A DNA stretch of 64,000 bases, from NCBI GenBank assembly GCA_018296165.2, contig JACKQL020000127.1, positions 62,001 to 126,000 on the forward strand. Direction: 5' to 3'. The DNA comes from Termitomyces sp. T153 (Eukaryota > Basidiomycota > Agaricomycetes > Agaricales > Lyophyllaceae). Shown piece by piece: positions 55,966 through 64,000 of this stretch (its first letter is position 1; every line of letters starts with the position of its first letter). A model generated the notes under the pieces. It saw only the letters and a list, made by a program, of their open reading frames with translations. It was not told the origin of the DNA and ran no database searches. The translations under genes and the position numbers were made by a program.

Positions 55966-58325
55966 TTTGCGTCCACGACATGAACAACGTCTTTGTCATC
56001 GTATATTTGGACAATATCCTGATCTACTTGAATTTGCTGGCGGAGCATTTGGAGCACGTCCGCCATGTCCTGGAACAACTCCGAGAGTATCACCTTCACG
56101 CTAAACCCAAAAAGTGCTCATTCCACACAGCGGAAGTCAAATATCTTGGGGTCATCGTCACCCCCGACGGTGTGTGCATGGACCCCACCAAGGTCGACGC
56201 AATACTCAACTGGCCCTCCCTGCAGAATGTCAAGGAGGTACAGTCATTCTTGGGGTTTGCTAACTTCTATCGCCGCTTCATCGACAACTACTCTGGGATC
56301 ACCAAACCCCTCAACCGACTCACACGGAAGGACACCCCTTGGGATTGGGACAGCAAGTGCCAGAGTGTATTCCTCCTCCTGAAGAAGGCCTTCACCTCCA
56401 CTCCGGTCCTCCGCCATTTCGACCCCTCCCTACCAATCATGCTCGAATGTGATGCCTCCAACTACACTATTGCCGGGATACTCTCCCAGTCGAACTCGGG
56501 GGGCAAGGATCTCTGCCCCATCGCCTTCTACACCTGATCAATGATCCCAGCAGAACTCAACTATGACATTTATGACAAGGAACTCCTCGCGATCGTCAAA
56601 GCCTTTCGTCAGTGGCGGGCCTACCTCAAGGGGTCCCCGCACCGCATCCAAGTCTACTCTGATCACAACAACCTGCAATATTTCATGACCACGAAACAGC
56701 TCAGCCGCCGCCAGGCTTGATGGTCCGAAACCCTTTCAGAGTATGATTTTACCATTCACTACTGCCCCAGGCGACTTGGCACAAAGCCCGATGCCCTCAC
56801 TTGGAGACCCGACATGTATCCAAAGAAATCATTCGAAACCAAACGAAATGCATTTAACCATTGAGTGGTAATCCCACCCAAACATCTACATGCCATGCTG
56901 ATTTTAAACAAAGAAGGAATCCTCCAGCAAATCAGGAATTCATCCCCAGACCCCTTCTTCAACCAGCATGACCCCCGCAATAACCCCGACAAGTTGAGCG
57001 TAGACAACCCCTTTTTGCTATCCCCAGACCACTGCCTCCTGCTCTGGAGTGGACGAATCTACGCCCTGGACCACAAGTCCATTCGCCTCGACATACTTTG
57101 GCAGCACCACAATCACAAACTCCGGGGGCACCCAGGAATTCGTAAGACCCTTCAACTCATCTCCCAGACTTATTTTTGGCCAGGAATGAAGAAGGACGTC
57201 ATGCGATACATAAGAGCCTGCAAACCCTACATATGGGCAAAAGTACCCCACCATTGCCCCCACAGATTACTGAAACCCCTCTCCGTCGGTTGCCGCCCCT
57301 GGTCCTCAATATCGATGGATCATATCATTGAACTCCCCGACTCCGAAGGTTTCGACGCAATCCTCATTGTCGTCTGCTGCCTTACTAAACAAGCCCTCTT
57401 TATCCCCTGCCACACCACCGACACCGCCCCGGATTTTGCCAAACTGTTTCTCAAACATGTATTCTCCAAACACGGACTTCCCGATGACATTGTCTCCGAC
57501 CGCGGACCCCTATTCGTATCTCATTTTTGGCAATCGCTGTGCAAGGTGCTCAAGATCAAAACCAGCCTCTCTACTGCCTACTACCTGGAAACCAATGGAC
57601 AAATCAAGCACGTAAACCAGATGTTAGAACAGTATCTTCGCCTCTACATTAACTATTTACAGAACGACTGGCACATGGAGCTTCCCCTCGCCAAATTCAC
57701 CTACAACAACACGCCTCACTCTGCCACCGGAGTCTCCCCCTTTTACGCCAACAAGGGCTACAATCCCCAACTCACACTGTCCCTCAAAGACATCCCTTCC
57801 CACATTGCCCACGAAGTCACCGAGGACCTCCGATCCCTCCACCAATTCCTCCAGGATGAGATCGACACCGCCAACCAAGCCTACTCCAAGCATGCCGATG
57901 CCCATCACAAGCCGACCCCCAACTGGCCCCCTGGCACCCTGGTCTGGCTCAACCAGCAAAATCTTAAGACCCGGAGGCCTTCCATCAAACTCGACCACAA
58001 ACGCCTCGGCCCATTCAAGGTCCTCTGGAAGGTCTCCACCCACGCTTACAAGCTCAACCTGCTTCCGGGCCTGAAGGGCCTCCACCCTGTGTTCCACGTT
58101 TGACTCCTTGAAAGGCACGCTCCAGACCCCTTCCCCAGCCGACCGCCCCCCATCGAAGTCGAGGATGAGTATCACTACGAGGTCAACGAGATCCTTGACT
58201 CCCGGATAGTCCGCGGCCGACTCCAGTACTTGATCCACTGGAAGGGCTACGGACCTGAGGACAACACGTGGGAACCCCGAAAGAACCTCGACAGAGCCCC
58301 CAACAAACTCCGGGACTTCCACCAA
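55966..58325 (+). pseudogene. Chromovirus pol remnant: RT, RNase H, integrase, chromodomain
   Basis: RT from MNNVFVIVYLDNILIYL and FHTAEVKYLGVIVTPDG, RNase H-type IMLECDASNYTIAGILSQ and [16 protein letters not shown], then integrase: HHNHKLRGHPGIRKTLQLIS, core aspartates in SMDHIIELP and IVSDRGPLF, and ETNGQIKHVNQMLEQYLR. Last comes LDHKRLGPFKVLWKVSTHAY and, after one TGA at 58101, a chromodomain ([34 protein letters not shown]). Stops also at 56535, 56718 and 56863. The zinc finger lacks one Cys (CKPY). Chromodomains steer integration to marked chromatin. Confidence 0.9.
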
Positions 58326-58587
58326 TGAAATCCCACCAAGCCCTGGAACCCCCGGGACTGACCCAACACAGATGGCAGTAGTGGGTGTAACTCCCGCCTC
58401 TGGGTTCACCAGGGATTCAACTCCCACCAGTACTCTCTTATGTGTTTTCACTTACTCCTCTCCTCACTCTATCTGAAACTTCCCACACTCAGCAGAAGGA
58501 CCAGAGAATGTATAGAGACAAGCGGTGCATATATATATTGAACAAGAATGGGCAGAGAACAAGTCAATGACAGGGTCCGAGTTCCCC

Positions 58588-60283
58588 TCACTCCCCCTCC
58601 TCCTCCAGCCCTAACCCCGCTACCCTTCCCACCATGAACACTTCCAACTGCACCACTACTGCTGCCAGAACCTTGGGTTGCCCAGGAAGCGGTTCCCCCA
58701 TGTCCATCGCCATCTCCCACCATGCCCCAGGATCTGCCGTTGCCCTCCACCGATGCCCTGCCAACAGATGCCCCATCTGCATAACCCCTTGACCCAACTC
58801 CAGCAGAAGGTCCCCGGGCATCCTCGCCAACCCATCATGGATGGACCCAGCGCTGCCGACGCTCCATCGAGAAGGATGCGATGCTCCCTGGCCCAGTCTA
58901 TGGAAATGGAATCAGTGCTTAGGAGACAGGAAGCGGGGAAACCACTCACAAAGCACTCCTCGCCGGCCTGAGGCTGCCTCGTTGGCAAGCCATTCCTCCC
59001 GCTGCCATGCCCTCTCCACCACCACCCGGACTCCCCCAGCACTGGAACCCTGCTGGGCCTCCCACACCCCTGATCCTCCTGCCTGCTGCGTCGCCACCTC
59101 CGCCGCCTCCGCCCACACCTGCAAATGCACCGTCCGCACCTCCAACTCCTGCAGGCAAGACAATTGCTCCACAGCAGTCCTGATGGCGACGTCCTTGTCT
59201 TTCCGTGCCAAGTCCCGTTCTCTCCAAACCCCGTCCAACTCCCGTCGAGCTCCATCCCTCTCCTCCCATACCCCCTGAATCTCCTCCTTGCATGCGACCA
59301 ACAACCGTTCCAAGCTCTCTACCTGATGCCGTAGATAGGCCTCTGCAACTGACCACGACCTATCCGCAGACTGCTCAATGGGGGCTCCAGATGTAGGGGA
59401 GTACACCGCAGAACCAGGGGGGCCCCCCATTACCTGCTCGCCCCACGCCCGCTTACTGGGACCCACCTTGGGTGAAGGGGACGCTCTCTGTTTCTCTTTC
59501 TCCTGCGTGGAAGGGGCCCCCTCCCTCCATCCACCCCGTGGGGGCCCCACCTTCATGGCAGGCACGCTGACCTGTTCCCCTTCCCCAGCCCCAGAGCCCC
59601 TCCCCGACACCCTGCCCTTCCGCCCTTCCTCCAGCTGCACTGCAACCCAACCTTGATCCCACTCTTGCTCCGCCACGATGCAGATGGCCTGCCAACTCAG
59701 GGTGACGGAGCACTTCTCATACCGCAAATGGCATGGAAGGCACACCAACATGTCCTGCCGTACCCCCGATGCAGGTTCCTCAGATTCACACTGCTCTCCT
59801 CATCGGGTGCAAGATGCACACTGCAGGGGCATGTTGGTCTGGGAAACATAAAGCTAAGTAGTCACTCACCAGGGCCACCGCCTAACACCACTCAAGGGTA
59901 GGGGGACCCCTTGCCTGACCCACCGCCTCAGCAAACTGCTCCGGCGTCACCTCCGCCTGTACCACCCTCAAACCCTCTGGGACAAGCCTGACCACCCCTG
60001 GACGAATGCCAGACTTGGAGTGTGTAGAAGGGGCCACGCCCGCTGGTGGCTGTGTCATGTCCACACCAGATGGTGGCCCCAAGGGACCTGCCATGGCCAT
60101 GAACAACTCTGCGAAGGACCAATCAGTATTCTGGGGTACATGAGACAGACCACACTCACGACTACGGTACATTGCCTTGACCTGACGGCGATCTCAGCAA
60201 CCCTCTGAATCTTCAGAAGATGATGGCTGGGATGGCGGGGACGGCGACCTAGTTTCTGTGGGAGAATAAGCTGAAGAAGACAT
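58588..60283 (-). pseudogene. Chromovirus accessory ORF antisense to pol, cysteine-rich plus coiled coil
   Basis: Minus-strand start MSSSAYSPTETRSPSPPSQP, a TGA after 29 residues, then PQNTDWSFAELFMAMAGPLG and QAEVTPEQFAEAVGQARGPP, a GTGAGT...GCAG intron at about 59869-59821, and a cysteine cluster CASCT...GEQC...VCLPC...EKC. A Lys/Gly-rich linker and a long coiled coil follow (AYLRHQVESLERLLVACKEE). A second intron (about 58951-58901, GTGAGT to CCATAG) leads to a C-terminal helical end at 58588. It resembles hypothetical proteins I associate with Agaricomycete gypsy elements. Function unknown; zinc/nucleic-acid binding is a guess. Confidence 0.65.
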
Positions 60284-60481
60284 TACAACAAGCTGGGGGA
60301 CCCCCGGGTGCATCCACCCCTTTTAATAACTTAGGAAGGAGCCCTGATGAATGGCGGCCGCACCTCAACTTCCTTCCCCACGCCGCTGCCGCTCACTGCA
60401 GTTTGATCAATATTGATCAACTTTGATTCCCATGCCCTACTGATCCCTGACTCGCTCCCCGTGTCTCGAGGGTTTCGATGC

Positions 60482-60495
60482 TGAAGGGGGGGTAA
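60482..60495 (+). other. Polypurine tract of the chromovirus
   Basis: TGAAGGGGGGGTAA directly before the right LTR start, the usual place for plus-strand priming. Confidence 0.8.
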
Positions 60496-61480
60496 TGTCA
60501 CGACCCACTCCCTAGACACTGCTCCCAACCCCTCCCGATTTCCCATCTAACTCCCCTGAACCCTGCCCACACTGGATAACTCCGATGCTTCTCCAGAAAA
60601 CCCCGACGGCAAGTCCAACACCCTCTCCATAGCCATCAACACTCCTCCTGAAACCTTCCCCCACCGTTCCTAGCCACGTCATACGTTCCTGACCCCCTAC
60701 CCTAGTTTACCCGACCCGTCCCAGAGTATCATGACATCCCCAGAGTGGCCGCACCCCCAACTGATCCCATCAGAATACCACTGCAGCCCGACCTTGGATT
60801 GTACCTGACACCCGTTGACTCTGCACAGCTCTGTCAACTTCCGCCACCATATCTGCTGCCCTCCGAGGTACCCAGTAGTCAGTATATAAGTCGTAGAATA
60901 ACTCCTCAAACTTTAGTCTTGATATTACATTTACCGGTTTCCTATGTTTCATCTCTTGTCTCGTCTCTGTTTCTGTCTTTAAGTTTTGAATCTATCTTTT
61001 TTTCCTCAGTCTTGTCTCATCTCCATCTTGTCTTGACTGTACATATTTCCTTTGTTCTTCTAAATTCCTTTTGCTCCCTACGTCAGTACAAACTCCACGC
61101 ACACGCCACGACCTGAACATTCTTACGACAACTCTGACCCTCGCTCCTCGCCCAGCCCTGGGACCCATCAAGCCCTGGTAATCCTCTATCCAGCTCCGGC
61201 CCCGCCCCTATCACCCAAGGAGCCTCTGCTAACCCCGCAATCTATTTGCGCACCCACAAACTAGCCCTAACACCTGCCCTGGGTCAATGACCAGTACCTT
61301 TGGTCTTAGACTCCTCCGGACCATTCAGGACTTGCTTGGGCCGCTTTCTCTAGGACCCCCTCGCAAGCCTTCCCCACCTCCGCTCCAACTCCAGACGCCT
61401 TTTTATAAGCGCAGGACATTGCGTCCGCCTAGTAAGGACTCGCCAGTGTACTGAGCCCCTGTCGTCAGCGGAACCTGACA
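60496..61480 (+). repeat. 3' LTR of the chromovirus
   Basis: 985 bp, TGTCACGACCCACTCCC to GGAACCTGACA. Its first 78 bases match the remaining left LTR with about four differences, including CpG to CpA and CpG to TpG changes. Contains TATAAG near 60891 as a possible promoter. Confidence 0.9.
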
Positions 61481-61485
61481 TTCTC

Positions 61486-63030
61486 AGCATCTGGCTGAGG
61501 CATTTGCAGCAAATTCACAGCCCAAGCTGTTCCCAATCACCTCCATGACTTTGAGAATGTATTCTCCAAGGCCTCCTTTGATTTACTTCCAGAGCACAAG
61601 TAGTGGGATCATGCAATTGAGCTGATACCAGATGTGGAGCCCTCCAGCTGCAAGGTCTATCTACTCATGCCCCATGAACAGGACAAGCTGGATGCCTTCC
61701 TACAGGAGAATTTTAGCTCAGGACAAATATGACCCTCCAAGTCTCCAATGGCCTCCTCAGTCTTCTTTATTAAGAAGAAGGATGGGTCTCTTCATTTGGT
61801 TCAGGATTATTGTGTCCTGAATGCAATGACAGTGAAGAACTGCTATCCTTTGCCATTCATCTCAAAACTTGTCAACAACTTTCAAGGTGCATGCTATTTC
61901 ACAAAGTTGAATGTTCACTGGGGCTACAACAATGTACACATCAAAGAAGGGGATGAGTGGAAGGCAGCATTCCAAACTAATTGTGGACTCTTTGAACCTC
62001 TGGTAATGTTCTTTGGTCTCACCAATAGCCCAGCCACCTTTCAGACTATGATGAATGACATTTTCTGTGATCTGACTGTGGAAGGTGTTGTCTGCATGTA
62101 TCTTGACAATATCCTCATCTACACAAGAACTTGGGAGGAGCATTGCCAGGTCACACACATGGTCTTGGAATGCCTCCACCAACACCAGCTCTATTTAAAG
62201 CCTGAGAAATGTGAATTTGAACAGACTAAAGTAGAGTACTTGGGTTTGATCATTTTGCATGGAATGGCCAAGATGGACTCCATTAAAGTAGCAGGGGTAG
62301 CAGAGTGGCCTGAGCCAAGGAACAAGAAGGAAGTTCAGGCCTTTCTTGGGTTTGTCAATCTCTATCAGAGGTTCATACAGGATTTCTCCCACCATGCACG
62401 ACCCCTCTTTGACCTCACAGTTAAGGATACTGCATGGTGGTTGGAGCCCCCATAGCAAGCTGCCTTTGACACCCTCAAGCAATCTGTGACCTCAAAGCCA
62501 GTCCTCCTGTTCCCCAACAATGACTCTCCATTCTGTGTGGAAGCAAATAGCTCAGACTTTGCTACAGGAGCAGTCCTCTTCCAGCAGTCAAAAGAGGATG
62601 GCAAATGGCATCCAGTAGCCTTCTACTCCAAGAGCCTTAATGTGGTGGAATGGAACTATGAGATCCATGACAAGGAGATGCTGGCAATTATTCAGTCCTT
62701 TGAAGAATGGTGGCATTTCCTTGAGTGTGCATGGTATAAGTTTGAAGTCTGGACAGACCACAAGAACCTGGAGTACTTCCATTCTGCTAAGAAACTCAAT
62801 TGATGTCAAGCTTGGTGGTCTCTGTATCTGGCCAACTTTGACTTCTCATTGCACCACAAACCAGGATGGAGCATGGGCAAACCAGATGCACTGTCCAGGT
62901 GGGCTGACCATGGCACTGGAGCAGGAGATAACAACAACATTGTCCTCCTCAAGCCAGAGCTCTTTGCCATCTGTGTGCTAGAAGGGATTGTGGCTCAGAG
63001 AGATGAGGCAAACATCCTTAGGGACATCTG
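61486..63030 (+). pseudogene. Gypsy-3 reverse transcriptase / RNase H
   Basis: RT: MASSVFFIKKKDGSLHLVQD, YFTKLNVHWGYNNVHIKEGD with motif A Asp changed to Asn, [67 protein letters not shown]. After a TAG at 62453, RNase H: FCVEANSSDFATGAVLFQQ and FEVWTDHKNLEYFHSAKKLN. Then a TGA and the tether region KPDALSRWADHG. Confidence 0.86.
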
Positions 63031-63159
63031 ATGAGAGAACTGGGAGGGTGCACATGAGGATGCAGTTGCCCAGGCTGCACAGGCCCTATGAGCTTGACAG
63101 GCAAGTGGAGTCAAGTCAGTGCATGCTGATGAGTGGGGTCTTCAGGATGGGCTGCTGAT

Positions 63160-64000
63160 CTTCAGAGAACACATTTATGTGCCTAACATTCCAGAACTTC
63201 ACCAGCACATTGTAGAACAACATCATGACTCTTAAATGGCTGGACATCCTCAAAGGTGGAAGACACTAGAGCTGGTATCCCAGAACTACTGGTGGCCACA
63301 GATCTCCTGATATGTAGGCACCTACACTAGCACCTGTGACCTCTGTCTCCACACCAAACCTCACCACCAAGCACCCATGGGCCAGCTCCACCCACTTCCT
63401 ATTCCAGCTGCTCACTGGAGTGTTGCATCAGTGGATTTTATTGTGGAACTCCCAGATGCTTATGGATACAATGCTGTGATGGTAGTGGTGGACCTCTATG
63501 GCAAATGGGCTCACTTCATACCTACCCAGACCATATGCTCTGCCTTGGGAGCAGCCAGCCTGTACCAGAAGAATGTCTGGAAACTCCATGGTCTGTCAGA
63601 TGGGTATGTCTCAGACTGGGGCCCCCAGTTTGTGGCAGAATTCACTTGAGAACTGTATTGCCTGTCAGGCATAAAGCTCCATACCACCATGGCCTATCAC
63701 TCTCACTCCAATGGGCAGACAGAACATGTTAACCAGGAACTGGAACAGTATCTCTGCCTGTTTTGTAATGAGAGGCAGGATGACTAGGATGAGCTGCTGC
63801 CAGATGCAGAATTCCAATACAACAACCATGTTCACTCTTCCACACAGATGACTCCATTCTTCCTGGACACTGGCAGGCACCCTTGCATGGGATTTGAACC
63901 TTGAGCATGTCCCTCAGAGAATGACTCTGTCAACAAGTTTGTGGATCAGATGAGGAGAGCATAGGAGGAAGCAAAAGCTGCATTGGTGAAGACCAAGGAA
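63160..64000 (+). pseudogene. Gypsy-3 integrase, off right edge
   Basis: Zinc region around 63200-63370 (stop TAA at 63234), then core SVASVDFIVELPDAYGYNAV, KLHGLSDGYVSDWGPQFVAE, a TGA, and SHSNGQTEHVNQELEQYL. Further stops at 63786, 63901 and 63962. The C-terminus and 3' LTR are beyond the window. Confidence 0.84.

Larger units (their letters stand above)
55888..61480 (+). mobile_element. Chromodomain Ty3/gypsy element (chromovirus), nested and internally deleted
   Basis: Bounded by TTCTC target duplications (55883-55887 and 61481-61485). The right LTR is complete (60496-61480, 985 bp, TGTCACGACC to CCTGACA). The left LTR keeps only 78 bp (55888-55965) and joins directly to RT, so the rest of the LTR, gag, protease and RT N-terminus are deleted. 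A polypurine tract (GAAGGGGGGG) precedes the right LTR. CpG-rich, unlike its host element, so comparatively young. Confidence 0.93.
53055..64000 (+). mobile_element. Gypsy-3: Ty3/gypsy element, Gypsy-1 family, interrupted and off right edge
   Basis: Starts with an LTR 53055-53498 (TGTCAGGGGATG to TTACAGCA). Gag, protease and the start of RT follow to 55887; a chromovirus occupies 55888-61480; RT, RNase H and integrase resume at 61486 and run to the window end. Gag and LTR ends match Gypsy-1. Several stops and strong CpG depletion; non-functional. Confidence 0.88.

Noticed and set aside
57657..58451. 264-residue minus-strand ORF
   Set aside because: It is the complement of the integrase/chromodomain coding sequence; long because that region is GC-rich. 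No motif of its own.
58469..59278. Plus-strand ORFs in the chromovirus 3' region as an env-like gene
   Set aside because: No signal peptide or membrane segment, and the minus strand carries the coherent spliced ORF with Cys cluster and coiled coil.
55980..62120. YLDN in place of YLDD as an inactivating RT mutation
   Set aside because: All three gypsy RTs that retain this motif here have YLDN, and I recall the variant in fungal gypsy elements, so it is more likely ancestral than damage.
1..64000. tRNA and rRNA genes
   Set aside because: I looked for tRNA-like A/B box pairs and rRNA cores by eye and saw none; a covariance-model scan would be decisive.

Overview
The window is nuclear DNA of a filamentous basidiomycete, most likely an Agaricomycete. 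The evidence is genes with short 43-62 nt introns, two PriA/CPL1-like secreted cysteine-rich proteins, HGD-type protein kinases, a fungal Mediator subunit 8, and a dense nest of basidiomycete Ty3/gypsy, Ty1/copia and Helitron elements. Genus-level placement is not possible from sequence alone; some accessory transposon ORFs resemble ones I associate with ectomycorrhizal Agaricomycetes, but that is memory, not a search.

Bases 1-10395 are a gene island. On the minus strand lie two tandem CPL1-like genes (one running off the left edge). They are followed by a plus-strand CmcJ/GA4-desaturase-like oxygenase gene flanked by two diverged copies of a ~0.4 kb segment, a minus-strand mitochondrial HMG-box gene with a GC-AG intron, and a plus-strand MED8 gene divergent from it. 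A second, smaller gene patch at about 42.9-48.5 kb holds a truncated zinc-ribbon gene, an HGD-type protein kinase gene and a decayed kinase paralogue truncated near a 339 bp foldback MITE.

The rest is transposons. From 10396: a 5'-truncated copia remnant; a minus-strand gypsy element with matching 373 bp LTRs (14341-19407, Gypsy-1); and a plus-strand Helitron (19553-36397, Helitron A) whose 3' minisatellite is split by an 11 kb minus-strand gypsy element with ~1.08 kb LTRs (25088-36151, Gypsy-2). Next come two non-autonomous minus-strand Helitrons arranged head to tail (36.77-41.45 kb), a truncated Helitron (49733-53050, Helitron B), and a plus-strand gypsy of the Gypsy-1 family (53055 to beyond the right edge, Gypsy-3) split by a younger chromodomain gypsy (55888-61480) with a clean 5 bp target duplication TTCTC.

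Base composition separates the layers. Old elements are almost devoid of CpG, as expected from long methylation-driven deamination, whereas the chromovirus and the host genes are CpG-rich. Two gypsy elements carry an additional, apparently spliced ORF antisense to pol between integrase and the 3' LTR, each with a cysteine cluster; this and the fine structure of the Helitrons are the most interesting parts of the window. All transposon ORFs in the window are broken; none looks autonomous.
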